64,000 nucleotides of DNA from an uncultured Bacteroidales bacterium (GCA_900318015.1 ONJB01000002.1:1-64000), one strand, 5' to 3'. Shown: positions 56,167 through 64,000, counted from the stretch's first letter. Made by a program: numbers and translations. Notes: generated from the letters alone by a model not told the origin.

Positions 56167-57090
56167 ATGATGGACAGAAGAGATTTCATCAAGATTTCCG
56201 GCGCAGCCGCGGCAGGGCTGGCCCTCACGGGCTGCGCGCCTCGGGCCGACGCCTGGAGCCAGCGGGATGAGGAACTGTTCGGCCCGAAGAAGACGGGGCA
56301 TTTCTCCCTCATGCAGATTTCGTCGGTGGAGGACACCATCGGCAATTCCTACCTGCTGCGGACTTCCGGCGGGAAGGTGATCATGATGGATGGCGGGCAC
56401 GCGGCCGAGGCGGACCATCTGCGCGACCGGATCCGCGAGGTCGGCGGCCATGTGGACCTCTGGTTCATCTCACACCCGCACGAGGACCATATGGAAGCCC
56501 TGGCCACAATCCTGGAGGATCCGCAGGGCATTACCATCGACAAGGTTATCTATTCGCGCGTGCCGGACGCCTTCCTGGACAACGAGCCGGGGAGCGCTGA
56601 AAACGCACGCGGGTATTACCGGGTGCTGGACAACACGAAACAGCGGGTGGACATCCTGAACCTGCACCAGCCCATGCAGCGCTTCGACATCGACGGTGTC
56701 GGCATCCTGGTGATGGCCGTGGACCATCCCGAGTTCGAGAGCAAGGGGTACAACGACCAGTCCATCCTCATCCGTGTCTGGGATGACACCAAGAGCGTTG
56801 TGTTCCTGGGCGATGCGGAGATCGAGTGTGGCAATGCGGCCCTCCGCGAGTGCCGCGAGTATCTGGATTGCGATTACCTGCAGATGGCCCATCATGGGCA
56901 GCACGGCGTCTCCGAGGAATTCTACAAGACCGTGAACTTCCGCGTCTGCCTCTGGCCCACGCCCTCCTGGGTATGGGAACCGGGGGAGAACAGCCGGCTG
57001 GCAACCTACGATACACGCCGCTGGATGGACGAAAAAGGCATCACGGAGCACCACGTGAGCTGCCTGGAAACGGATTGGGTGCTGGAATAA
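56167..57090 (+). CDS. Metallo-beta-lactamase-fold hydrolase, exported lipoprotein with Tat motif
   Basis: 307 residues. N-terminus DRRDFIKISGAAAAGLALTGC holds both a twin-arginine motif (R4-R5-x-F-I-K) and a lipobox (C23), so it is likely folded with metals before export. Metal-binding SHPHEDHME gives H103, H105, D107, H108; further marks are MMDGGH, VFLGDAE and MAHHGQHG, like the ComEC/Rec2-type branch that includes phosphodiesterases. The substrate is unknown; a phosphodiester or an ester is possible given the neighbours. 21 nt before the GH99-like::GDPD gene. Confidence 0.82.
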   Translation: MMDRRDFIKISGAAAAGLALTGCAPRADAWSQRDEELFGPKKTGHFSLMQISSVEDTIGNSYLLRTSGGKVIMMDGGHAAEADHLRDRIREVGGHVDLWFISHPHEDHMEALATILEDPQGITIDKVIYSRVPDAFLDNEPGSAENARGYYRVLDNTKQRVDILNLHQPMQRFDIDGVGILVMAVDHPEFESKGYNDQSILIRVWDDTKSVVFLGDAEIECGNAALRECREYLDCDYLQMAHHGQHGVSEEFYKTVNFRVCLWPTPSWVWEPGENSRLATYDTRRWMDEKGITEHHVSCLETDWVLE

Positions 57091-57111
57091 CTGGAATTAA
57101 TCAATCGGCAT

Positions 57112-59139
57112 ATGAAAAGACTTTTGATTGTTGCGGCCCTCGCCGTCTCGCTGTTCAACGCAACCGCCCAGTCCTATGACGTGGCGGCTTACCTGTATCC
57201 GGCCTATGCGGCCAATGACGTACGCCTGCGGCCCTTCTGGCCCATGGGCCTGGGCGAGTGGGAGACGGTGCTCACGATGCAGCAGCGGAATCCCGGCCAC
57301 GCCTGGGACCGTCATCCGCTCTGGGGCTACATCAACGAGGCCGATCCGGCCGTGATGGAGATGGAAATCGACCAGGCCACCAGCCACGGGGTGAACGTGT
57401 TCATCTTCGACTGGTACTGGCTGGACGGCCGCCCCTGGATGGAAACGACCCTTACGGAAGGCTTCCTGAAGGCCCGCAACCGGGACAAGATGAAGTTCTA
57501 CCTGATGTGGGCGAACCACAACGTCGGCAACGACTGGGATACCCGTATCTCCGGACATCAGGAGGGGAACATCATCTATCGCGGGGGAGTGAACCGGCAG
57601 GAGTTCGAGAAGATCTGCAAACGGAACATCGAACTGTTCTTCAAGCAGCCCAACTACTACAAGATCGACGGCAAGCCGGTGTTCATGATTTATGAGGTGA
57701 ACACGTTCATCGAAGGGATTGGCGGCGTCGAGGCGGCCCGGGACGCCCTGGCCTGGTTCCGGCAGGAGGTGAAGGACGCCGGGTTCCCGGACCTGGAGCT
57801 CCAGTTCACGATGTGGGACAGCCAGTTCAACTACAGCGGCGTGGACGAGGCCAAGGTCCAGGCCGGCCGGCCCCGGGAGGATTTCATCCGGAACCTCGGG
57901 TTCAACAGCATGTCCCACTACCAGTTCTGCCACTATATCTGGATGGATGACGACTACCAGACCATCCTGGACCGCGCCTACGAGGAATGGGACAAGCTCG
58001 ACGCCGAGTTCACCATCCCGTATTATCCGCACGTGTCCATCGGCTGGGACAACAGCCCCCGTTTCGGCGAGAGCGCCGTGGTGAAGGACAATACGCCCGA
58101 GCGCTTCGAGGGGGCGCTCCGCAAGGCCAAGGAATGGGTGGACGCCCGTCCCGGCCTGCACCCGCTCATCACCATCAATTCCTGGAACGAATGGACCGAA
58201 ACCAGCTATCTGCAGCCGGATGACGTCTATGGCTACGGCTACTTGGATGCCGTCAAGAACGTGTTCGGGCCGGTGTCCCATCTCCCCAAGGCGGCGAACA
58301 AGGCCGATGCCGTCGCTGCCGCGCTCAAGGATCCCCATTCGCAGTACATGGTCGTGGTGTCGCACCGGGGCGACTGGCGCAACTATCCGGAGAACTCCCT
58401 CCCGGCCATCGAATCCATCATCCGGATGGGGGTGGACATGATGGAACTGGACCTGAAGAAGACCAAGGACGGGGTGCTGGTGCTGATGCACGACGGCACG
58501 CTGGACCGCACGACGACGGGACGCGGGAAGGTATCGGACTATACCTACGAGGAACTGCTGAAGTTCAACTTGAAGCGGGGCCACGGCATCGACATCCCGG
58601 GCCTCAAGATCCCCACCCTGCGCCAGGCCCTGGAAGTTTGCAAGGACCGCATCACGGTCAATGTGGACCAGGGATACGAGTACTACGACGAGGTCCTGGC
58701 CATCGCCGAAGAACTGGGCGTGACGGACCAGATCCTCATCAAGGGCGGCTATCCCTGGCCGGATGTGAAGAAGAAACTGGGCCAGCACAAGCACAACCTG
58801 ATGTACATGCCGGTCGTGGGCAATGTCCAGGACGGGGAGTCGGAACAGTTCAAGAGTTACGTCTCGGCCAAGCAGCTGCAGATGGCTTATGAACTGTGCT
58901 TCAATGAATTGAATGACCAGGTCCGGAGCGCTGCCAAGCAGGTCCTGGAATCTGGCTCCAAGGTATGGGTGAATACGATCTGGGGTTCCCTCTGCGGAGA
59001 GTACGACGATGACAAGGCGTTCGAAGCCGCCGATCCGGATACCGTCTACGGGCCCATCCTGGACCTCGGCACCTCCATCATCCAGACCGACCGTCCAGAA
59101 TTCCTGATCCGCTATCTTGAACAGAAAGGCCGCAGATAA
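57112..59139 (+). CDS. Fusion: GH99-like (WbsX type) domain and GDPD
   Basis: 675 residues; signal peptide ending FNATAQ. Residues about 22-385 match the GH99-like/WbsX fold: VAAYLYPAYAANDVRLRPFW, GVNVFIFDWYWLDGRPWMET, YYKIDGKPVFMIYEV and ITINSWNEWTETSYLQPDD, with N359-E360-W361. GH99 proper are endo-alpha-mannosidases/mannanases. Residues about 410-675 are a GDPD: SHRGDWRNYPENS at 417-429, E445 and D447 in MMELDLKKTKDG, H460-D461 in LMHDGT, then IPTLRQALEVC and VNTIWGSL. Both parts keep catalytic residues. A secreted enzyme that could cut both a glycosidic bond and a phosphodiester of one substrate; that is inference. Confidence 0.85.
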   Translation: MKRLLIVAALAVSLFNATAQSYDVAAYLYPAYAANDVRLRPFWPMGLGEWETVLTMQQRNPGHAWDRHPLWGYINEADPAVMEMEIDQATSHGVNVFIFDWYWLDGRPWMETTLTEGFLKARNRDKMKFYLMWANHNVGNDWDTRISGHQEGNIIYRGGVNRQEFEKICKRNIELFFKQPNYYKIDGKPVFMIYEVNTFIEGIGGVEAARDALAWFRQEVKDAGFPDLELQFTMWDSQFNYSGVDEAKVQAGRPREDFIRNLGFNSMSHYQFCHYIWMDDDYQTILDRAYEEWDKLDAEFTIPYYPHVSIGWDNSPRFGESAVVKDNTPERFEGALRKAKEWVDARPGLHPLITINSWNEWTETSYLQPDDVYGYGYLDAVKNVFGPVSHLPKAANKADAVAAALKDPHSQYMVVVSHRGDWRNYPENSLPAIESIIRMGVDMMELDLKKTKDGVLVLMHDGTLDRTTTGRGKVSDYTYEELLKFNLKRGHGIDIPGLKIPTLRQALEVCKDRITVNVDQGYEYYDEVLAIAEELGVTDQILIKGGYPWPDVKKKLGQHKHNLMYMPVVGNVQDGESEQFKSYVSAKQLQMAYELCFNELNDQVRSAAKQVLESGSKVWVNTIWGSLCGEYDDDKAFEAADPDTVYGPILDLGTSIIQTDRPEFLIRYLEQKGRR

Positions 59140-59150
59140 TACCTCGACAG

Positions 59151-60782
59151 ATGATGAAGAAGACGCTTTTGATTTCGGTGGTTCTGCTGGCCGGGATGGT
59201 AGCCTGCCAGCAGGAACCGGAGGGGACCTGGAACCTGGACCGGGCCGCTACGATGGTGGATGAAGGGAACTGTTTTTCCTTGCATGTACGTGGCCCGATG
59301 CCCGGCGGCCTTGTCTGGACATCGTCCAACGGGCGTGTCGCACAAGTGGATGGCCGGGGGGAAGTGCACGCCCTGGCGAAGGGTGATACGTGGATCCTGG
59401 CGACCGATCCGAAGACCGGTGCCAAGGACAGCTGCCTGGTCACTGTCGGCTACGAGGCCCAGAACCCTATTCTCCCGCCCACCTGGGAACTGTATATTGC
59501 CGATGGCGAACCGCATGTCTTCGACGGGCGGATGTATATCTTCGGTTCCCGCGACAATTATGACGGGCTGGGGGATGACGGCCGATGGGACTGGTGCTCG
59601 GACAATTACCATGTCCTCTGGTCCGACGACCTGAAACATTGGACCGATGCCGGGGAAGCGCTGAACCTGAAGGACATTCCGGAGGAGGTGAAAGGCGGGG
59701 GCATCCGCCTGTGGGCTCCGGACGTATTCCGCGATCCAAAGACCGGAAATTATCACATGGCCACCTGCACCAACAATGGCAAGGTCTTCCTCCTGGATGC
59801 CGACCGGCCGGAAGGTCCCTACACGAATGCCCGGACCATCACCCTGAACGGGCAGGAACTCGGCCATATCGACCCGGGCATTCTTGTGGATGACGACGGG
59901 AAGGTCTATCTGGCCCTGCCCAAATTCATCGTGGCCCAGCTGGACCCGGACGACTATGCCCGCATCCTGCCGGAGTCCGTCCGGGACATGACCCCGTTCA
60001 TGCCCATGGACAATGAACCCTTCGAAGGCCCTTCCCTCCGGAAGCGGGGCGACACCTACTACTACATCTACATCCAGAATACGGGAAAGATTGCGGAGAA
60101 CGGCGCCGTACCGACCCGGATGGCCTATTTGACCGCAAAGCATCCGCTTGGTCCCTACACCTACCAGGGACTGATCGTCACCAACCACAACTATCCCAAT
60201 GCAGGCAATGTCCATGGCAGTTTCGAGCCGTTCCTGGGTCAGTACTGGCTGCAGTATCACAAGAGCGTCCCGGGGCTCCGCTTCACGCGGGTGCCCAACC
60301 TGGAACCGATGGAATTCAATGAGGATGGGACGATCCGGGAGGTTAAGATGAGCTCCTCCGGCGTCCGCGGCGCCTTCGGCCTCGGTGACAGGGTCCAGGC
60401 CGGCGGGGCCGTGGAGTATTCCACGGGCCGGGAGCCCGGCATGTATCAGCTGAAACGGGGAGCCTATGATTTCGTGTCTTTCCAACAGGACGGGCAGTGG
60501 GCTTGCTATCGTTTTTTCACGATCCCGGAAGCGGCGGAAGAGCTCACGGTGAGCATCTTGACCGGTGCCCCCGACAGACGGCTGGAGGTTCGGAGAGGGG
60601 CCCCGGACGGGCCGGTCATCGGCTCCGCCACCCTGCCGGACACCGGCTGGAAATGGAAACGGATCAGCCTTTCCGTCGAAAGCGGGAGGATGGAGAAGGA
60701 GACGCTGTATCTGGTGGCCGACCGGGCTCCCTTCTCAGTCAAGGATTTTTACTTCATCAATGAATGCATGGTCTATGAATAA
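59151..60782 (+). CDS. GH43 lipoprotein with N-terminal Ig-like and C-terminal CBM-like domains
   Basis: 543 residues; lipobox GMVAC with C19. Residues about 25-100 resemble a bacterial Ig-like (BIG2) domain (VWTSSNGRVAQVDGRGEVHA). GH43 five-bladed propeller at about 105-410: base D118 in ADGEPHVFDGRMYIFGSRD, LWAPDVF at 187-193, modulator D241 in HIDPGILVDDDG, acid E292 in PFEGPSLRKR. C-terminal 130 residues form a jelly-roll like CBM6. GH43 enzymes are mostly alpha-L-arabinofuranosidases, beta-xylosidases or exo-beta-galactanases. Overlaps the next gene by 8 nt. Confidence 0.88.
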   Translation: MMKKTLLISVVLLAGMVACQQEPEGTWNLDRAATMVDEGNCFSLHVRGPMPGGLVWTSSNGRVAQVDGRGEVHALAKGDTWILATDPKTGAKDSCLVTVGYEAQNPILPPTWELYIADGEPHVFDGRMYIFGSRDNYDGLGDDGRWDWCSDNYHVLWSDDLKHWTDAGEALNLKDIPEEVKGGGIRLWAPDVFRDPKTGNYHMATCTNNGKVFLLDADRPEGPYTNARTITLNGQELGHIDPGILVDDDGKVYLALPKFIVAQLDPDDYARILPESVRDMTPFMPMDNEPFEGPSLRKRGDTYYYIYIQNTGKIAENGAVPTRMAYLTAKHPLGPYTYQGLIVTNHNYPNAGNVHGSFEPFLGQYWLQYHKSVPGLRFTRVPNLEPMEFNEDGTIREVKMSSSGVRGAFGLGDRVQAGGAVEYSTGREPGMYQLKRGAYDFVSFQQDGQWACYRFFTIPEAAEELTVSILTGAPDRRLEVRRGAPDGPVIGSATLPDTGWKWKRISLSVESGRMEKETLYLVADRAPFSVKDFYFINECMVYE

Positions 60783-62166
60783 ACAGATTCTCCTTGCGTG
60801 CGGCCTGGCTCTGGCCGCCTGCGCTCCGAAACAGGAAAACAAGGAGCCGGTCGTCAAGTACCACGAAGGCCGGGAAACCCTCGTGGCCGGCGAATTCGGC
60901 TACAATCCCATCTGTCCGATGGGCGTGTACATGGCCGATCCCAGCGCCAAGGTCATCGACGGAAAACTGTACGTGGCCTGTTCCCTGGACCTGACGACGG
61001 ACCTCTGGTGTACGGCCTATCACCACATGCTTTCCACGGCGGATGCCCTGCATTGGGACCTTCATACCAATGTCTTCGCCACGAAGGGACCGTATGACGA
61101 GGTCTCCTACAGCGATGCCGACCTGTATGCGCCGGACATCGCCGAAAAGGATGGAAAGTATTACCTGTATTACGACCTGTCTGAATGGACCGAGGGAGTC
61201 GCGGTGGCCGATTCGCCCGCCGGTCCGTACCGGGACGGACGGCAGATCGGGGACATCCGGGGCATCGACCCGTGCGTGTTCATCGATGACGACGGGCAGG
61301 CATATTACTTCTGGGACCAGTTCAGCGCCCAGGGAGCCAAACTGAACGACGACATGGTGACGCTGGACATGTCCACCCTGCACCAGGACATCGTCACGGA
61401 AGACGAGCATTTCTTCCACGAGGGCAGTTTCGTATTCAAGCGCGACGGGTGGTATTACTATGTGTATGCCGACGTGAGCCGCCAGAACATGCCCTCCTGC
61501 ATCGGCTACTCCATGTCCCGGAACGTCTTCGGCCCGTACGAGTACAAGGGCGTCATCGTGGACAGTGCCGGTTGTGACCCCGACGTCTGGAACAACCACG
61601 GTTCCGTCGTGGAGTTCAACGGCCAGTGGTACGTGCTGTACCATCGCTCGACGTATCACAGCAGCAAGCTCCGCAAGGCCTGCATCGAGCCCATCACTTT
61701 CAATGAGGACGGGACGATCAACGAGGTGGAGATGACCTCCCAGGGCGCCGGGAAGCCGATACCGGCGACCAGCACCATCGACGCCGCCCGGGCCTGCCTG
61801 GTCAACGGCGGCCCGTACGTGCAGCTGATGGAAGGCCGGTCGGACCGGGAGGTCCTGTCCGGTGTGCTGGACGGCAGCAAGGCGGCTTGGAAGTATGTGG
61901 ACTTCCCGGCCGGGCTCAAGAAGTTCACCATCCGGGTGCGCGCCCTCGCCGGCGGCCGCATCGACGTCCATCAGGACCAGTCCTTCTATGGGTCGGTCGC
62001 CTCGGTGGACGTGCCGGCCGGAAAGGGGGAGTGGCTGACGTTGGAGTGCGATGTGGATGATGTCAAGGAAGGTCCCCAGGCCCTCTGGTTCACCTTCTCG
62101 GGCGACTGGGGCTCCTGGCGCAGCCCGATCGAACTGTTTGAAATCGACTGGTTCCGTTTCGAATGA
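60775..62166 (+). CDS. GH43 lipoprotein, second copy
   Basis: 463 residues from ATG 60775, which overlaps the end of the previous gene; the frame is open further upstream but that part reads as shadow. Lipobox LALAAC with C16. Propeller residues: base D55 in VYMADPSAKVIDGKLYVACS, YAPDIAEKDGKYYLYYD, modulator D165 in GIDPCVFIDDDGQAYYFW, acid E216 in FFHEGSFVFKR. The last 110 residues are a CBM6-like beta-sandwich (AAWKYVDFPAGLKKFTIRV). Different subfamily from its neighbour; both probably remove arabinose or xylose-like side groups. Confidence 0.88.
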   Translation: MNKQILLACGLALAACAPKQENKEPVVKYHEGRETLVAGEFGYNPICPMGVYMADPSAKVIDGKLYVACSLDLTTDLWCTAYHHMLSTADALHWDLHTNVFATKGPYDEVSYSDADLYAPDIAEKDGKYYLYYDLSEWTEGVAVADSPAGPYRDGRQIGDIRGIDPCVFIDDDGQAYYFWDQFSAQGAKLNDDMVTLDMSTLHQDIVTEDEHFFHEGSFVFKRDGWYYYVYADVSRQNMPSCIGYSMSRNVFGPYEYKGVIVDSAGCDPDVWNNHGSVVEFNGQWYVLYHRSTYHSSKLRKACIEPITFNEDGTINEVEMTSQGAGKPIPATSTIDAARACLVNGGPYVQLMEGRSDREVLSGVLDGSKAAWKYVDFPAGLKKFTIRVRALAGGRIDVHQDQSFYGSVASVDVPAGKGEWLTLECDVDDVKEGPQALWFTFSGDWGSWRSPIELFEIDWFRFE

Positions 62167-62647
62167 TGATGCGTATGAAGCGGTTGTTTGTCCTTGCCGC
62201 CTGGTCGCTGATGGCGGTCACGGCGGGTGCGCAGACGGCTACCACCTTCGAGATGCGCTATTTCACGCCGGATGCAGCCGCGGATGGGGTGACGGACTTC
62301 CACGGGGAGACGGAATGGTTTACAACCCCCCAGCGTGTGGAAGTGCTGGACAATATGCCCGTTATGCGGCCCGTTTCTGGGGCGATCCCGGGTTGGATAC
62401 GCCGCTGTTCGGGGAATCGGCTGTTGCCGAGGCCCTTTCCCGCATCAAACCGCAGCCGCTCACCACTGTACGGAGGACCATCCCTCTGGAACAGTGGCGG
62501 GCGACCGGCTATAAAAAGGGCAAGGAGGCCGATGTGGCCGGCCGCTGGCAGGCCTGGACGGCGGGCGGTGCCCGGATGGAATCCGGTAAGCTGCTGCCGG
62601 TATGGATCCAGGTTTTTCATCTTGGAATAAAAGTGAAATTATGGTAA
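62163..62647 (+). pseudogene. Broken secreted-protein gene (frameshift and missing 3' part)
   Basis: A good signal peptide (MKRLFVLAAWSLMAVTAGAQ, best ATG at 62175, overlap with previous stop at 62163-62166) leads into TTFEMRYFTPDAAADGVTDF and VEVLDN, where the frame breaks. Reading continues sensibly in another frame as YARYAARFWGDPGLDTPLFG, LTTVRRTIPLEQWRATGY and WQAWTAGGAR before noise. One base seems lost near 62352-62355 (GACAA-TATGCC). After about 62610 the reading no longer looks like protein, and a new promoter begins, so most of the gene is missing. I do not recognise the family. A single sequencing error could explain the shift but not the short end. Confidence 0.6.
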
Positions 62648-62652
62648 ATTTG
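62622..62652 (+). promoter_or_regulatory. Promoter of the second AP-superfamily gene
   Basis: TTG (62622-62624), 20 nt, TAAATTTG (62645-62652), 57 nt before the ATG at 62710. It lies over the tail of the broken gene. Confidence 0.7.
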
Positions 62653-62709
62653 TAGGGATTGGAGGCTTTTTTGCCGATTTGTATAGAAAACTGATAACCG
62701 ATACTTGAT

Positions 62710-63618
62710 ATGAAGAGAATGCTATTCGCGCTGGCCGCCGTCCTGGCGACCGTCAGCGCCTGCCAGTCCGGTTCTGAAAAGAAGGCGCAAAGTGACATCG
62801 CCGGCCACGTCATCGTCATCGGCCTGGACGGCTGGGGTACCTGGAGTTTCGAAAAGGGGGACACCCCGTTCATCCGGGAAAAGATGCAGGAGGGGAGCTA
62901 CACGCTGTACAAGCGGACGGTGCTTCCGTCCATCAGCGGCGCCAACTGGGCGGCGATGATGAACGGCACCCCGGCGGAATCCTCCGGCATCATCGGCAAC
63001 AACGCCGCCCCCTACTTTAAGCCGTTGGTACTCACGGAACATAACGCCCAACCGACATTCTTCCACCTGCTCAAGCAGGCGCGGCCCGATGCGGAAACCG
63101 GCGTCGTGTGCGAATGGGGCGACTTCCTGAACTATGCCGACACCCTCTGCCTGGACTATTTCAAACGGATCGAGGACCCGGAAGGTCATCCGGACGCCAT
63201 CGTGGAAGAGAGCGTGAAGTACATCAAGGACAAGAAGCCCGTGCTGTGCTTCATCCACATCGACGCGCTGGACCATATGGGCCATGCCTACGGCCAGGGT
63301 TCTGCCGAATACTATGCCGAACTCCCGCTGGTGGACGACCGCGTCCGCCGCATCGTCGAGGGCGTCAAGGAGGCCGGCATCTATGACGACAGCATCCTCA
63401 TCATCTCCTCCGACCACGGGCACGAAGGCACCGGTCACGGCGGCCACGCGCTGAACGAGATCGAGACGCCGCTCGTCATCTGGGGCAAGGGGATCCAGAA
63501 GAACCACGAGATTACGGAAACCGTGATCCAGTACGACCTGGCCGCCACGGTGGCCGAGGTCTTCCACCTGGAGAAGCCCCAGAGCTGGCGCGGAGTGTGC
63601 ATCCCTGTCTTCGAGTAG
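62710..63618 (+). CDS. Alkaline-phosphatase-superfamily phosphodiesterase lipoprotein
   Basis: 302 residues; lipobox TVSAC with C18. Marks: VIVIGLDGWG (metal D40), LPSISGANWAAMMNG with S74 or S76 as nucleophile in place of the usual threonine, HIDALDHMGHAYG, SSDHGHEGTGHGGH (metal ligands) and ETPLVIWGKG. This is the type I phosphodiesterase/nucleotide pyrophosphatase layout, short form. No sulfatase signature. Together with the next gene it starts a new unit, 4 nt before the GH78 start. Confidence 0.83.
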   Translation: MKRMLFALAAVLATVSACQSGSEKKAQSDIAGHVIVIGLDGWGTWSFEKGDTPFIREKMQEGSYTLYKRTVLPSISGANWAAMMNGTPAESSGIIGNNAAPYFKPLVLTEHNAQPTFFHLLKQARPDAETGVVCEWGDFLNYADTLCLDYFKRIEDPEGHPDAIVEESVKYIKDKKPVLCFIHIDALDHMGHAYGQGSAEYYAELPLVDDRVRRIVEGVKEAGIYDDSILIISSDHGHEGTGHGGHALNEIETPLVIWGKGIQKNHEITETVIQYDLAATVAEVFHLEKPQSWRGVCIPVFE

Positions 63619-63622
63619 TCCG

Positions 63623-64000
63623 ATGCGACGCGTTCTCTCCCTGGTCTGGGCGGCCTGTCTTCTGGTCGCCTGCCATCCTTCCTTCGGGGTATACGACCTC
63701 CGGTGCGAGGGGCTCGTGGAGCCGCTCGGCATTGACAGCGCCGAGCCGCATTTCAGCTGGAAGATCCGTTCGGACAAGCCCATGGAACAGGCCGCCTACG
63801 AAATCGAAGTAGGCCCGGACCTCTGGCAGTCCGGAAAGGTGGAGTCCCCGGACCAGGTGATGGTCCCTTACGACGGACTTCCGCTCTATTCCCGGCAGCA
63901 GGCCTGGTGGCGGGTCCGCGTGTGGGACAGCGCCGGAAAAGCGTCCGCCTGGAGCCCGAAGCAACGCTTCGGAATCGGCGTCCTGGACGGCCTCAAAGGC
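63623..64000 (+). CDS. GH78 alpha-L-rhamnosidase, N-terminal part (cut by window end)
   Basis: 126 visible codons from ATG 63623. Signal/lipobox MRRVLSLVWAACLLVAC (C17), then VYDLRCEGLVEPLGIDSAEP and HFSWKI, AYEIEV, WWRVRVWDSAGKASAWS: the fibronectin-III-like N-terminal domain of bacterial rhamnosidases. The catalytic barrel is beyond the window. It follows the phosphodiesterase gene by 4 nt. Confidence 0.85.
   Translation, partial: MRRVLSLVWAACLLVACHPSFGVYDLRCEGLVEPLGIDSAEPHFSWKIRSDKPMEQAAYEIEVGPDLWQSGKVESPDQVMVPYDGLPLYSRQQAWWRVRVWDSAGKASAWSPKQRFGIGVLDGLKG

Noticed and set aside
62340..62370. Programmed frameshift in the short gene at the end of the long operon
   Set aside because: No slippery heptamer or downstream structure is seen, and the continued frame also loses protein character soon after; decay or a sequence error is simpler.
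1..64000. tRNA, rRNA, CRISPR arrays, insertion sequences and attachment sites
   Set aside because: No cloverleaf, no rRNA-like tract, no regularly spaced repeats, no transposase or integrase frame was found by reading.

Overview
The window looks like a chromosomal segment from a GC-rich member of the Bacteroidales (Bacteroidota). The evidence is a SusC/SusD pair, Bacteroidota-only families (DUF3276 PUR-alpha-like, DUF5606-type, DUF6340-type), promoters of the TTG-N20-TAnnTTTG kind, absence of Shine-Dalgarno sites, and many Bacteroidales-style signal peptides ending in AQ or a lipobox. The genus cannot be fixed from sequence alone. No rRNA, tRNA, CRISPR array, transposase or phage gene was seen.

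Left part (1-16 kb) is housekeeping. On the minus strand lie ribonuclease Y (cut by the window start), a structured RNA that looks like 6S RNA, zapA and a zapB-like coiled coil, then a purine-salvage group (two tandem purine nucleoside phosphorylases and an adenosine/MTA/SAH-deaminase-type amidohydrolase) and a PUR-alpha-like DUF3276 protein. Divergent from these on the plus strand is a tight cluster nusB-yajC-ybbR-coaE-DUF5606-rimO-lipoprotein-ygiQ, followed by a small acidic protein, a ClC chloride channel with CBS domains and a secreted M28 peptidase.

Right part (16.2 kb to the end) is one of the larger polysaccharide-utilisation regions one could expect, all on the plus strand. Promoter-like boxes and terminators split it into units: (a) 16.2-26.0 kb, GH92, an AIM6/GDPD-like::alkaline phosphatase fusion, a trehalase/GH63-clan enzyme, an EEP::GDPD fusion and a C69 peptidase; (b) RidA and a TerB/DnaJ protein; (c) susC-susD; (d) a GH27 enzyme with an apparently leaderless mRNA; (e) a 28-kb run of 13 closely packed genes: AP-superfamily phosphodiesterase, GH92, GH3, GH78::GH3 fusion, GH106, DUF5060/DUF4038::GH92 fusion, GH127, DUF2490, a metallo-beta-lactamase-fold lipoprotein, GH99-like::GDPD fusion, two GH43 enzymes and a broken gene; (f) a second AP-superfamily phosphodiesterase and the start of another GH78.

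What stands out is the mixture. Three GH92 alpha-mannosidase domains and a GH99-like domain share the locus with three GDPD-type domains, one EEP domain and three alkaline-phosphatase-fold domains, several of them fused in single polypeptides. Family knowledge (GH92 includes a mannosyl-1-phosphodiester mannosidase; GDPD and EEP enzymes cut phosphodiesters) suggests the target is a phosphodiester-containing, mannose- and rhamnose-bearing glycan or glycolipid, with arabinose, galactose and perhaps apiose side groups. This is inference; no substrate has been shown. At least five fusion proteins and a shared C-terminal PA14-like module on five different enzymes make the locus worth biochemical study.
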